Source: Sphingobium quisquiliarum P25 (GTDB lineage Bacteria > Pseudomonadota > Alphaproteobacteria > Sphingomonadales > Sphingomonadaceae). From it: a stretch of 64,000 nucleotides of DNA. Positions 28,057 through 37,685 of this stretch are shown here, one piece after another; positions within the stretch are counted from its first letter, which is position 1; every line of letters starts with the position of its first letter. The stretch lies in assembly GCF_000445065.1 (NCBI RefSeq), contig NZ_ATHO01000081.1, positions 1-64,000 on the forward strand, written 5' to 3'. The notes beneath the pieces were generated by a model. That model was given only the letters and a program-made list of their open reading frames with translations. It made no database searches and was not told the origin of the DNA. Made by a program: the position numbers and the translations under genes.

Positions 28057-28471
28057 AGTGATCCACTCTTCTTTGTCTTCTTGTTCTTCCGTCCAGTCAC
28101 CGCATGCCGGTAATGGCCGTAGAACAATCCCCTTCATGCAAAAATGCAAAAGAGCGCATTAACTTCAATGGCGTTAACTCTGAATGCCGGGGTTAAGTCG
28201 AGAGAAATTCTTAATGGCGTTCAATCAAGATGGTTAACGTCCCATTGTGGAACGGCTTTGGGCGAACAATCGTCTCTTAACGGGGTCATGGCGCCTCCAT
28301 GTCGTGAAGGTGCCGGGCCGCCACCGGTCTCTCACTGGCGTGTGCGGCGGCTGAGTCGCTTTCGGAATGGGCGCTTGTGTCGCCCGGCGCTGCTGGCTAT
28401 TAGGCGCGCTCAACCATAAGTCACGGCTCCGCAAATCAAACATGAGGGGGCCTATCGAGTCGGAGAGCCAG
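28057..28471. promoter_or_regulatory. Divergent intergenic region between the repeat protein and dksA
   Basis: These 415 bases hold no convincing gene. Between about 28158 and 28280 there are six TTAA tetranucleotides and two copies of AATGGCGTT, so the stretch is unusually AT-rich for its surroundings. TTAA is the half-site of the alphaproteobacterial regulator CtrA, but no pair is spaced exactly seven bases apart. The region probably contains both divergent promoters. Confidence 0.45.
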
Positions 28472-28936
28472 ATGGCATCGGTCCTGAATTCCGATAATGA
28501 CGGCCAAAATCCGCCAAAATCGGCTGTACTACTTCCCGCCGACTATCGTCCGTCGCCTGACGAAGAGTTCATGAACCCCCTGCAACTCGAATATTTCCGC
28601 CAGCGGCTGCTGGACTGGAAAAAGCAGATATTGACGGAGGCGGAAGGCACGCTGGCGGTTCTCCAGAACGAGCCGCTGCGGGAGCCTGACCTCAACGACC
28701 GCGCGTCGAGCGAGACCGACTGGTCGATCGAACTGCGCACCCGCGATCGCCAGCGCAAGCTCATTTCCAAGATCGACGCCGCGCTCCGCCGCATTGACGA
28801 GGGCGAATATGGCTATTGCGAAGTGACCGGCGAACCCATTTCGCTGGGCCGTCTGGAAGCCCGTCCGATCGCGACCATGACCGTTGAGGCCCAGGAACGG
28901 CACGAGCGGCAGGAAAAGGTTTCCCGCGACGATTAA
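28472..28936 (+). CDS. dksA: RNA polymerase-binding transcription factor DksA
   Basis: The 154-aa protein has a coiled-coil (about 40-110; QLEYFRQRLLDWKKQIL, RQRKLISKIDAALRRIDEG) and a C-terminal globular zinc-finger-like domain. It binds the polymerase secondary channel with ppGpp. The finger keeps only the Cys of YGYCEVTGEPI; the other three ligands are replaced by Thr, Thr and Ala-type residues, the usual alphaproteobacterial variant. ATG 28472 has GGAG six bases upstream. Confidence 0.95.
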   Translation: MASVLNSDNDGQNPPKSAVLLPADYRPSPDEEFMNPLQLEYFRQRLLDWKKQILTEAEGTLAVLQNEPLREPDLNDRASSETDWSIELRTRDRQRKLISKIDAALRRIDEGEYGYCEVTGEPISLGRLEARPIATMTVEAQERHERQEKVSRDD

Positions 28937-28997
28937 CCCTTTGTCCACCGGCTCATGGCAAGTCCGTTAGAAACAGCGGGCATCCCAAGGGTTGATG

Positions 28998-29360
28998 ATG
29001 GACAGCGAACAAGATTTGGGTGAGCGGGGTCCGGCGCGGACCGGTCCCAGGGACAGCCTGTTCCTGCTCACCAGCCTGGAGTCCACCGAAGGCGCTCCCC
29101 TTGGACGCGCGCGGGTGCGCAACCTGTCCGCCACGGGCATGATGGCCGATTGCGAACGGCCGGTGCCTGCGGGCATCGACCTGCTGATGGAATTGCGCGG
29201 CATCGGCTGGATTCGCGGCAAGGTCGTCTGGTCACGCGACGACAAAATAGGCGTTGAGTTCGCCCATGAGATCGACCCGCACATGGCGCGCAAGCCTGTG
29301 TCCCGCGATACGCAGCGCCAAGCGCCCATCCATTTCCGCCCATCGAGGACCAGTCGTTAG
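28998..29360 (+). CDS. PilZ-domain protein
   Basis: The 120-aa protein is a single PilZ domain with RARVRNLSATGMMADCE (the N/D-x-S-x-x-G motif) and GKVVWSRDDKIGVEF. PilZ domains bind cyclic di-GMP; the upstream RxxxR arginines are only partly recognisable, so binding is not certain. ATG 28998 has AAGGG six bases upstream; TTG 28992 and ATG 28995 are also in frame. It lies 61 bases after dksA and could be cotranscribed. Confidence 0.82.
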   Translation: MDSEQDLGERGPARTGPRDSLFLLTSLESTEGAPLGRARVRNLSATGMMADCERPVPAGIDLLMELRGIGWIRGKVVWSRDDKIGVEFAHEIDPHMARKPVSRDTQRQAPIHFRPSRTSR

Positions 29361-29486
29361 CAATCGCCGCCTGCGGCCGCCTCTACACATGAGCAGTGGA
29401 ACAGCGCCTGTCGAAGGAATGCAATGGGCGGGCGGCGGAGGACTGACCGGCGATGATGCCGCCCAGTCCCTTCGCCTATGCCGGGC

Positions 29487-29645
29487 TCAATTTCGCGCCG
29501 ACATTTCCTCCTTCAGCCGCAGCTTCTGCTTTTTGAGCGAGGCTACCAGGATCGCGTCAGGCATGGGCCGACTCGTCTCCGCCTTGATGCGTGCCTCAAG
29601 CCCTGCATGCTTGGCCGAAAGAGCTGAAATGTGGCTATTTTCCAT
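29487..29645 (-). CDS. YdcH family (DUF465) small protein
   Basis: A 52-aa helical protein (LSAKHAGLEARIKAE, LKKQKLRLKEEMSA) of DUF465. AAGGAG lies seven bases before the ATG at 29645. The function is unknown. It is divergent from a second DUF465 gene at 29797. Confidence 0.82.
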   Translation of the reverse strand: MENSHISALSAKHAGLEARIKAETSRPMPDAILVASLKKQKLRLKEEMSARN

Positions 29646-29796
29646 GACATTCTCCTTGCGAGGGTGATGGATGGATGAGTAAATCATGAATCTTCGGCTT
29701 TGTCCCCATGCGAACTGTGCTTTGCGGCGGGCCGCCCCAAATTTTGCGATGGTTCGATGGGCGGAGCCAAGCTATCAGGGACAGCCGGAAAAGGGC

Positions 29797-30012
29797 GTGG
29801 AAAGCGAGGGCGGGTTGAGCCGGGAAGACATCATGCGTCGGCTGGAACTGCTGCGGGTCGAGCACAGGGATCTCGATGGCGCGATTGGCGCGCTGGTGGG
29901 CAGCGGAGCGGGCGACCAGATGCAGGTCGCGCGACTCAAGAAGCGCAAGCTGCGGCTGCGCGACGAAATCGCGCTGCTGGAAGACTCGCTAATCCCCGAC
30001 ATCATCGCCTGA
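29797..30012 (+). CDS. YdcH family (DUF465) small protein, second copy
   Basis: The frame encodes RRLELLRVEHRDLDGAIGAL and LKKRKLRLRDEIALLED, the two-helix DUF465 pattern. The start is uncertain: GTG 29797 gives 71 aa, ATG 29833 gives 59 aa and fits the family start better. The function is unknown. It shares the LKK.KLRL.DE core with the divergent neighbour. Confidence 0.75.
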   Translation: MESEGGLSREDIMRRLELLRVEHRDLDGAIGALVGSGAGDQMQVARLKKRKLRLRDEIALLEDSLIPDIIA

Positions 30013-30132
30013 CGGCTCGGTTGCCGGGAGATCGTGGTTAATTCCGCGCCAGAACGGCCCCGAATGGGACAGGCCGCGCAACAGGGTGCGCCTGGGCCTG
30101 ACAAGCCATATCTTTTATGTCAGGAATGCAGC

Positions 30133-30612
30133 ATGTCTCCCACTCCGTTCCTTGATCGCGGTCTGCACCGGCGTCTTGTCGACGGCCTGTATCTGGAAGC
30201 CATGGTCATGGCGGATGAGGCGCGGTCCTATTTCGATATGCGCGAAGCGGAAGAGGAGGGGATCGACGATCCACTGCGCCGTGTATCTTTCGCCTGCGAA
30301 TCGCTCAAGGTGACTACCCGGCTGATGCACATCATCGCCTGGCTTCTCAGCCAGCGGGCCTGGCAGCGGGGGGAGATTGGGGATGCGGATCTGACCGACG
30401 AAAAATACCGCCTGGGCCGCGCCACCGGCACCGACCCGGAGGTGGCGGCGGCCTTCCCCTTCGCGGCAAGGGCGCTGATCGAGGCGAGCCAGGAACTATA
30501 TGAGCGCGTCTCCAGATTGCAGGACAGCATGGACAAGATGGCGCGCCCCCGGCCGCAGCAACTGACCAGTCCCGCCCGCGCATTGATGGACCGGCTGAAC
30601 ACGGCTTTTTGA
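30133..30612 (+). CDS. DUF1465 family protein
   Basis: A 159-aa helical cytoplasmic protein with GLYLEAMVMADEARSYFD, SCESLKVTTRLMH-like and AWLLSQRAW segments typical of DUF1465, an alphaproteobacterial family of unknown function. AGGA lies seven bases before ATG 30133. Confidence 0.85.
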   Translation: MSPTPFLDRGLHRRLVDGLYLEAMVMADEARSYFDMREAEEEGIDDPLRRVSFACESLKVTTRLMHIIAWLLSQRAWQRGEIGDADLTDEKYRLGRATGTDPEVAAAFPFAARALIEASQELYERVSRLQDSMDKMARPRPQQLTSPARALMDRLNTAF

Positions 30613-30666
30613 ACCCGGCCGGTTGACCATCCATGTGCCGATACGCTCTGGCGCTTGCCCGTCCAT

Positions 30667-30680
30667 ATGGTCTAGACCAT
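30667..30680. repeat. 14-bp perfect palindrome upstream of tamA
   Basis: ATGGTCTAGACCAT is its own reverse complement and ends four bases before the first tamA ATG. It may be an operator or chance. Confidence 0.6.
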
Positions 30681-30684
30681 TGAT

Positions 30685-32733
30685 ATGAACACCGGTTTGC
30701 GGACCAACTGCCGCATTTCAGGCATGCCGCAAGCTGCTCGACTTATCTTCGCGCCGCTGCTGCTGTTGGCGCATCCCGCGCATGCGCAGAGTGCTGCCCC
30801 GCCCCCAGCAAACGGGGAGGAGCAGACCCCGCTCGATCCCATGCCCGATATTGGCATTGCCTGGCCCGATCTGGAGCAGCCTGATAGCGTAGAGTCCCTT
30901 CCCGCTGAAGAGACGGCGGACATGCCCGTGGCCGATGAGCCGGAACTTGCTACTGAAAGCAAGGATGAGGCAGCGGCAGCCGAAACCGATCTGGCTGGTG
31001 CGTTCGCCGATCCTGCCCAGGAACATCGCTATACGGTACAGTTGAAGGGCGTGGAGGAGATCGCCGACGCGCAGTTCGACGCGCGCTTTCGCGAATTGTC
31101 GGCGCTGCGGCTGGGGGAGGACAAGCCCGCCAATCTGGCCCAGATCAACCGGCGCATTGCGGAGGATACTGAGCTTCTGGACCGGCTGCTGCGGGCCAAG
31201 GGCTATTACGCCGCCCGCATCCGCTCCTCCGTCGCCCCGGCGGGTGAGGACCGGTTGGCCGTTTCCTTCCGCATAGTGCCCGGCACGCTCTATCTGCTGT
31301 CCTCAGTCGATCTGGAGGGACTATCGGCCGCAGGCGAGCGGGAAGCCAAACTGCGCAGCGCCTTTCCGCTGAAGGTTGGCGACCCGATCGACGCCGATGC
31401 GATCCTGTCGGGGCAGACAGCGCTGTCGCTTGCACTCGCGGAAAACGGCTTTCCCTTCGCCAAGGTGGGTGAGCCGGAAGTGCATATCGATCATGAGGAA
31501 CGCAGGGGCGACTTAGACATCGTGGTCTCTCCCGGCGTCTATCGCACCTTCGGCACGATCCTGCTGTCGAACGACGATATATTCAGCGCCCGCCATGTGC
31601 AGCGCATCGCCCGGTTCCGGCCGGGCGACCCCTATATGGCGTCCGATGTGGAAGACCTGCGCAACGCCATCATCGCGACCGGCCTTGCCTCTGCCGTCAC
31701 ACTGACGCCCAGGGATGCGGGCGATGGCGAGCATGTGAATCTGGCCGTGGATGTGCGGCCCGCGCCGATGCGGACGGTCGCCGGAGAACTGGGGTACGGC
31801 ACGGGCGAAGGTTATCGCGCGGAGGTCAGCTGGCAGCACCGCAACCTCTTCCCGCCCGAAGGGGCCGTGACGGTGCGCGGGGTTCTGGGGACGCAGGAGC
31901 AGACCGCTTCCTTCACCTACCGGCGCAACAATTTCCGCCGCCGTGACCATGTGCTGACCGGGCTGGTGTCGGTCAGCAATATCAAGCGCGATGCCTATGA
32001 CGCGCGCACCATAACCTTGTCCGGCGCGCTGGAGCGGCAGACCAACATCCTTTTCCAGAAGAAATGGGTATGGCGGATCGGCGCTGAGGTCATCGCGTCC
32101 GACGAAAAGGACGCTTTCAGCGGCGGGGACCGGCGCACTTTCCTGATCGGCGCCGTGCCGCTCAGCCTGACCTATGACGGCAGTGACGACCTGCTCAATC
32201 CCAGCACGGGTTTCCGCTTGGGCGGACGCGTCAGCCCGGAACTGTCCTTCCAGAACAGCACCTTCGGCTATGCGCGCGTGCAGCTGGACGGGAGCGTCTA
32301 CCAGCCGGTGACCGATCGGGTGGTGGTGGCCGCGCGCGCGCGTTTCGGCACCATATTGGGATCGACGGTCGACCGCATTGCCCCGTCGCGGCGCTTCTAT
32401 GCGGGCGGCGGCGCGTCGGTGCGCGGCTATGGCTATCAGGCGATCGGCCCGCGCGATTCCAGCAATGATCCGATCGGTGGCAAGAGCCTTGCCGAATTTT
32501 CGCTGGAATCGCGCATACGCTTCGGCAATTTCGGCGTGGTTCCGTTCGTGGACGCAGGCAATATCTCAACCAGCTTCCTGCCGCGCTTCCGGGACCTGCG
32601 GATCGGCGCTGGCATCGGGGTGCGCTATTATAGCAGCTTCGGCCCGATCCGTGTCGATGTGGGCACCCCACTCAATCCGCAGAAGGATGATCCGAAGATC
32701 GCCGTCTATGTCTCGCTGGGACAGGCCTTCTGA
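30685..32733 (+). CDS. tamA: Translocation and assembly module outer-membrane protein TamA
   Basis: A BamA/Omp85-family protein of 682 aa. It has a signal peptide ending HPAHAQ, an acidic Pro-rich linker, POTRA-like domains (about 110-350) and a C-terminal 16-strand barrel with RRFYAGGGASVRGYGYQAIGP, the conserved loop-6 VRGY motif. With TamB it moves certain outer-membrane proteins or lipids. ATG 30724 (MPQAARLIF) is an alternative start giving a compact signal. Its stop overlaps the tamB ATG by one base. Confidence 0.93.
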   Translation: MNTGLRTNCRISGMPQAARLIFAPLLLLAHPAHAQSAAPPPANGEEQTPLDPMPDIGIAWPDLEQPDSVESLPAEETADMPVADEPELATESKDEAAAAETDLAGAFADPAQEHRYTVQLKGVEEIADAQFDARFRELSALRLGEDKPANLAQINRRIAEDTELLDRLLRAKGYYAARIRSSVAPAGEDRLAVSFRIVPGTLYLLSSVDLEGLSAAGEREAKLRSAFPLKVGDPIDADAILSGQTALSLALAENGFPFAKVGEPEVHIDHEERRGDLDIVVSPGVYRTFGTILLSNDDIFSARHVQRIARFRPGDPYMASDVEDLRNAIIATGLASAVTLTPRDAGDGEHVNLAVDVRPAPMRTVAGELGYGTGEGYRAEVSWQHRNLFPPEGAVTVRGVLGTQEQTASFTYRRNNFRRRDHVLTGLVSVSNIKRDAYDARTITLSGALERQTNILFQKKWVWRIGAEVIASDEKDAFSGGDRRTFLIGAVPLSLTYDGSDDLLNPSTGFRLGGRVSPELSFQNSTFGYARVQLDGSVYQPVTDRVVVAARARFGTILGSTVDRIAPSRRFYAGGGASVRGYGYQAIGPRDSSNDPIGGKSLAEFSLESRIRFGNFGVVPFVDAGNISTSFLPRFRDLRIGAGIGVRYYSSFGPIRVDVGTPLNPQKDDPKIAVYVSLGQAF

Positions 32734-35700
32734 TGGCGGACGGCGATCCTCAGGCCAAACGCCAACGTGCCTGGGACGGCAGGTGGCAGCGCTGGTTTGC
32801 GGGAATGCTGGCCCTGCTGCTGTTCACCGGTGTGGGCGCGCTGGCCTGGCTGGACACGCCTTCGGGCCACCGCTTCCTCATATCGCGGATCGCACGGATC
32901 GCGCCGCCGTCAGGGCTGCGCATCCATGTCGACCGCATCGAGGGCAGCATCTACCGCCGGGCGGTGCTGCACGGCCTGACCTTGTCCGATCCGAAGGGGC
33001 CCTTTCTGGATGCGCCGCGCGTGGAGCTGGACTGGTGGCCTTTCGCATGGCTTTCCAACCGGCTCGACATCGACCGGCTGGTGATCCCCGCCGCCACCTT
33101 GCACAAGCTGCCCAAGCTTAATCCGAGCCAGAGGGAAGGGCCGATCCTTCCCGGCTTCGATATCCGCCTGATGCAATTTTCCATTCAGCGGCTGACGATC
33201 GGCAGGAACATCACCGGGCGTGTGCAGCAGGCGACGATCAGCGGGGACGCCGACATTCGGGACCGGCGGGCGGTGATAGACCTTTCCGCGCGGTCACTGG
33301 ACGGTGACGATGCGCTGAACATCGCGCTCGACAGCCGCCCCGATGACGACCGCTTCGATCTGGACGTGACGCTCAACGCGCCCAAGGGCGGCGTGTTGGC
33401 GGCGATGGCTGGCCTGCGGCAGGACGCCAATTTGCGGGTACGCGGGGAAGGAAGCTGGACCCGGTGGGATGGCCGCCTTTCCGGCACGCTGGATGGTGAC
33501 CCGGTAGTCGATCTTCAGCTTGGCGCAAGGGGCGGGACCTATTCGGCGACCGGCTCGATCGAAGGATCGGCGATAGTGAGGCAGGGGCTGATCCAGCGCC
33601 TTTCCGCGCCCCGGCTGGCGGTGAATGCCAAGGGTGCGATGAAGGACCGGCGGATCGATGGCTTCCTGTCGCTGACCTCCGCCGCGCTGGAGCTGAACGC
33701 CGACGGGGCGCTCGACCTGCGCAACAATGCGCTCGACAATGTGCTGGTCGATGTGAAGCTGGCTCGCCCGCAAGCCTTGCTTAAATCAATGCGCGGACGG
33801 GACGTGACCGCGCGCATCCGCCTGGATGGACCGTTCGCGGCCTTCGGCTATGAATATCTGTTGCGCGCCCGCCAACTGGCGTTCGACCGCACGATGATCA
33901 GCGACGTGCGCGCCCAGGGAAAGGGCCGCAAGGCGAAGAATGGCCCGGCACTGATCCCGATTCAGCTCAAGGCGCGGCGGCTCGATGGCCAAGGGGAGCT
34001 GGTAGAGGGCATATTGCGCAATTTTTCGCTGGATGGCGTGCTTCAGATCAAGGGCCAGCAAATCGTCAGCAATCCGATGACGATCCGTTCGGACAAGCTG
34101 AGCGGCAGGCTGCTGATGCTCGCGGACCTTAAGACCGGCCGCTATGATTTCGGCCTTGATGGTCAGATCAGGGGCCTGGCGATCCGGGGACTTGGCATAG
34201 TGGATCTTGTATCCCGCCTGCGCGCAGTGCCCGGTCCCAAAGGCGCGTTCAGCCTCAGCGGCAATGCGTTGGCGAAGATGCGGCGGCTGGACAACAGCTT
34301 CCTGCGGTCGCTGGGCGGGGGCCTGCCAACGCTGCGCAGCGGCCTGTCGCTGGGACCTGACGGACGGCTGATCTTCTCCGGTCTGCGGCTTGAGGCCCCC
34401 TTGCTCAGGCTCTCCGCGGAGGGCTACCGGCGGCGCGACCGCACATTCCATTTCGAAGGCAGCGGCACCCATGACCGCTATGGCCCCTTGCGCCTGACGC
34501 TGGACGGCCGGATCGAGCGGCCTGCGGTCGACCTGCTGCTCCAGCGCCCGTTGGATGCGCTGGGCGTCACCGATCTGCATGCACGGCTGACGCCGGTCGA
34601 TGCCGGATATGGCTTCACTGCCGAAGGAGGTTCGACGCTGGGGCCGTTCACTGGTGATGGCATGATCCTCTTGCCGCGCGATGGGCAGGCCGTGGTGCGG
34701 GTGGCGCGCCTTGCCGTATCCGGCGTCATCGCGAGCGGCGATCTTCTTCCGGTGACAGGCGGGCTTGATGGCCGGCTGGCGGTAACCGGGCCTGTCGCGG
34801 GCTTCATCGGCTTTGCGCCAGTGAATGGCGTGCAGCAATTGGTCATGAAGCTCGATGCCACGGATGCGAGCTTTGCAGGCCCGGCGGCGATCTCGATCCG
34901 GCGCGGCAAGCTGAACGCGACGATCCTGCTCGATCCGGCTGGTACGTCGGTCAACGCCGCCGTGCAGGCGCGGGGCTTGCGCGTGGGCGGCCTGCTTGTC
35001 GGGCGCATGACGGCCAATGCTGAACTGGTGGGTGGCCGGGGCGTCGTTCGGGGCAGCCTGTCGGGCCAGCGTGGACGGCTGTTCGACATTCAGGGAGAGG
35101 CCAATGTCGAACCTGACCGCATTCGGCTGACTGCCAAGGGCACGGTGGATGCCCGTCCGGTTCGCCTGACGCGCATAGCGGTCTTCACGCGTACGGAAGG
35201 AGGATGGCGGCTTTCCCCCGCGACGATCAGCTATGCGGGCGGCTCGGTGCAACTGGGCGGGGAATTGAGCGGCGCGACCACGCGGGTGGAGGCGCGGCTC
35301 AACAAGCTGCCGCTGTCGCTGCTCGACATCGCCTATGACGATCTGGGGCTTGGCGGCACCGCGACCGGCGCGCTCAGCTACATTCATACACGCGGGGGAC
35401 TGCCCAGCGGCACGGCGGAATTGCGGGTGCGCGGCCTTTCCCGCTCCGGCCTGTCGCTCAGTTCACGTCCCGTCGATGCCGGGGTCAACGCTATCCTTTC
35501 GCAGGACCGGCTGGCGACCCGCATGGTCTTCGCCGCTGATGGGCAGACGATCGGCCGCGCCCAGGCTCTGCTGACGCCGCTGGGCAGTGAAGGCAGTCTG
35601 GTAGAGCGGCTGAACCGCGCGCCTCTATTCGCGCAGCTTCGCTTCAAGGGGACGGCCGATACGCTCTGGCGGCTGACAGGGGTGGAGATCGTCGATATCT

Positions 35701-36902
35701 CCGGCCCGGTCAGCGTTACCGCCGATGCGCGCGGCACCTTGGGCAATCCCGTCATCGCCGGATCGCTGGCGACGGACAAGGCGGCGATCAACAGCGCGGT
35801 CACCGGCATGCGCCTCAGCGGCGTCAGCGCGCGCGGGCGCTTTTCCGGCGCGCAGCTCGTCATTTCGGATTTCTCGGCCACGGCCCGCAACGGCGGCAAG
35901 GTGACTGGCACCGGTAGCTTCACCTTCGCGGGCATTGGCGGCGTGGCCATGGACCTGCGGTTGCAGGCGGACGATGCCGCCTTGCTGGAACGCGACGATA
36001 TCGCCGCTACGGTGAGCGGGCCGATAACGCTGCGGTCCGACGGTACTGGCGGCGCTATCGGCGGCGACCTGATCCTCAACCGCAGCCGTTTCACCCTGGG
36101 CAGAGCTGCGGCGGTGGCGCAGATCCCCGAACTGCGCGTCACCGAAACGAGCCGTAACGGCGATGAGATAGAGCGGCCGCGCACGCGGCAGCCTTGGGCA
36201 CTGGCGATCAAGGCACGGGCGCGTGATCGCCTGACCGTCACCGGCCTTGGCCTCGACAGCGAGTGGCGCGCGAATCTGGACATTGGCGGCACAGTGACCA
36301 GCCCCGCCATTTCCGGCCGGGCGGAACTGGTGCGCGGCGGCTATACCTTCGCGGGCAGGCGGTTTGAACTGCGCGAGGGCAAGATCCAGTTCGACGGGCG
36401 CACGCCGGTCAATCCGTCACTGGACATCGATGCCGAAGCTGACGTCAATGATCTTACAGCGACCATCCATGTGGGCGGCACGGGCCTTAAACCCGACATC
36501 AGCTTCACCAGCGTTCCCGCATTGCCGCAGGATGAGTTGTTGTCCCGCATCCTCTTCGGCACGTCGATCACCAACCTGTCCGCGCCAGAGGCGTTGCAGC
36601 TGGCGTCGGCGGTGGGATCGCTCCAGGGCGGGGGCGGGCTGGACCCGATCAACGCGGTGCGCAAGGCAGCGGGGCTGGACCGGCTGCGCATCATCGCGGC
36701 CGATCCAGCGCAAGGGCAGGGCACGTCGCTGGCGGCAGGCAAATATCTGACGCGCAAGACCTATGTGGAGCTGATCACCGATGGGCAGGGCTATTCCGCC
36801 ACTCGTATCGAATATCAGGTGACCCGCTGGCTATCCCTGCTGGCCGCCATATCCACACTGGGACGGGAAAGCGCGAACGTTCGCATTTCGAAGGACTATT
36901 GA
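32733..36902 (+). CDS. tamB: Translocation and assembly module protein TamB
   Basis: The 1389-aa AsmA-like protein has an N-terminal membrane anchor (about 22-40), a very long beta-rich periplasmic groove and a C-terminal DUF490 domain (YTFAGRRFELREGKIQFDG, PQDELLSRILFG, GKYLTRKTYVELITDG). It forms a bridge from inner membrane to TamA and is thought to carry phospholipids or help OMP insertion. It is translationally coupled to tamA (TGATG). Confidence 0.95.
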   Translation: MADGDPQAKRQRAWDGRWQRWFAGMLALLLFTGVGALAWLDTPSGHRFLISRIARIAPPSGLRIHVDRIEGSIYRRAVLHGLTLSDPKGPFLDAPRVELDWWPFAWLSNRLDIDRLVIPAATLHKLPKLNPSQREGPILPGFDIRLMQFSIQRLTIGRNITGRVQQATISGDADIRDRRAVIDLSARSLDGDDALNIALDSRPDDDRFDLDVTLNAPKGGVLAAMAGLRQDANLRVRGEGSWTRWDGRLSGTLDGDPVVDLQLGARGGTYSATGSIEGSAIVRQGLIQRLSAPRLAVNAKGAMKDRRIDGFLSLTSAALELNADGALDLRNNALDNVLVDVKLARPQALLKSMRGRDVTARIRLDGPFAAFGYEYLLRARQLAFDRTMISDVRAQGKGRKAKNGPALIPIQLKARRLDGQGELVEGILRNFSLDGVLQIKGQQIVSNPMTIRSDKLSGRLLMLADLKTGRYDFGLDGQIRGLAIRGLGIVDLVSRLRAVPGPKGAFSLSGNALAKMRRLDNSFLRSLGGGLPTLRSGLSLGPDGRLIFSGLRLEAPLLRLSAEGYRRRDRTFHFEGSGTHDRYGPLRLTLDGRIERPAVDLLLQRPLDALGVTDLHARLTPVDAGYGFTAEGGSTLGPFTGDGMILLPRDGQAVVRVARLAVSGVIASGDLLPVTGGLDGRLAVTGPVAGFIGFAPVNGVQQLVMKLDATDASFAGPAAISIRRGKLNATILLDPAGTSVNAAVQARGLRVGGLLVGRMTANAELVGGRGVVRGSLSGQRGRLFDIQGEANVEPDRIRLTAKGTVDARPVRLTRIAVFTRTEGGWRLSPATISYAGGSVQLGGELSGATTRVEARLNKLPLSLLDIAYDDLGLGGTATGALSYIHTRGGLPSGTAELRVRGLSRSGLSLSSRPVDAGVNAILSQDRLATRMVFAADGQTIGRAQALLTPLGSEGSLVERLNRAPLFAQLRFKGTADTLWRLTGVEIVDISGPVSVTADARGTLGNPVIAGSLATDKAAINSAVTGMRLSGVSARGRFSGAQLVISDFSATARNGGKVTGTGSFTFAGIGGVAMDLRLQADDAALLERDDIAATVSGPITLRSDGTGGAIGGDLILNRSRFTLGRAAAVAQIPELRVTETSRNGDEIERPRTRQPWALAIKARARDRLTVTGLGLDSEWRANLDIGGTVTSPAISGRAELVRGGYTFAGRRFELREGKIQFDGRTPVNPSLDIDAEADVNDLTATIHVGGTGLKPDISFTSVPALPQDELLSRILFGTSITNLSAPEALQLASAVGSLQGGGGLDPINAVRKAAGLDRLRIIAADPAQGQGTSLAAGKYLTRKTYVELITDGQGYSATRIEYQVTRWLSLLAAISTLGRESANVRISKDY

Positions 36903-37010
36903 TCCCGCCACGGAGCTGTAGCGGACCGAAGCCTCTCATGTTCCTGCGCTCCTGGAAACATGACCAATGTTCGAACTGGCGCGCAGGAGCAGGTCGCGCC
37001 AAATCAAGGG

Positions 37011-37685
37011 TTAGAGGGTCGCTTCGATTTCCCGCGCGGCCAGATCGGGATTTTCCGCCAGGCTGATCGGACGTCCCACCACCAGGATGGACGCGCCGCG
37101 ATCCAGTGCCTCCCGCGGGGTGACGGCGCGCTTCTGGTCGCCCATCGTGCCGCCAGCGGGACGCACGCCGGGCACGACGAAAAAGCCGTCGGGCCATGCT
37201 CGCTTGGCCATCGCCACCTCCTCGCCCGAACAGACGATGCCGTCCAGCCCGGCGCTGCGGGCAAGGTCAGCGAGACGCGCGACCTGATCCTCCGCCTTGC
37301 CGCCGACGCCGATGTCGGTGAGGTCTTCATTGTCCAGGCTGGTAAGCACGGTGACGGCGATTACCTTCGTGTTGACGCCAGCAGCCGCCTTCGCATCTTC
37401 CAGCATCGCGCGTCCGCCCGCGGCATGGACGGTCAGCACCGCAGGTTCCAGCCCATGCAGCGCCTGCACCGCCTTGGCGACGGTGTTAGGTATGTCATGC
37501 AGTTTCAGGTCCAGGAAGATGGGAAGGCCGAACTTCATCATCTCCCGCACGCCATGATGTCCGTTGGCGCAGAAGAATTCGAGCCCCAGTTTCAGCCCGC
37601 CGACATGATTGTGCACCTGTTGCGCCAGATGCTGGGCCTTGGTCAGGTCGGGCGTGTCGATCGCGACGTAAATAGGGCTGCTCAT
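37011..37685 (-). CDS. pyrF: Orotidine 5'-phosphate decarboxylase
   Basis: This is the last step of UMP synthesis. The 224-aa TIM barrel begins IYVAIDTPDL and has the catalytic FLDLKLHDIPNTV motif, VTVLTS and VVPGVRPAG. AGGA precedes the ATG. The start overlaps the lapA stop by four bases. Confidence 0.97.
   Translation of the reverse strand: MSSPIYVAIDTPDLTKAQHLAQQVHNHVGGLKLGLEFFCANGHHGVREMMKFGLPIFLDLKLHDIPNTVAKAVQALHGLEPAVLTVHAAGGRAMLEDAKAAAGVNTKVIAVTVLTSLDNEDLTDIGVGGKAEDQVARLADLARSAGLDGIVCSGEEVAMAKRAWPDGFFVVPGVRPAGGTMGDQKRAVTPREALDRGASILVVGRPISLAENPDLAAREIEATL

Noticed and set aside
28158-28280. Definite CtrA binding site
   Set aside because: No TTAA pair has the required seven-base spacing; only half-sites are seen.
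33786-35387. A 533-codon minus-strand frame opposite tamB
   Set aside because: Antisense shadow; biased composition and no motif.
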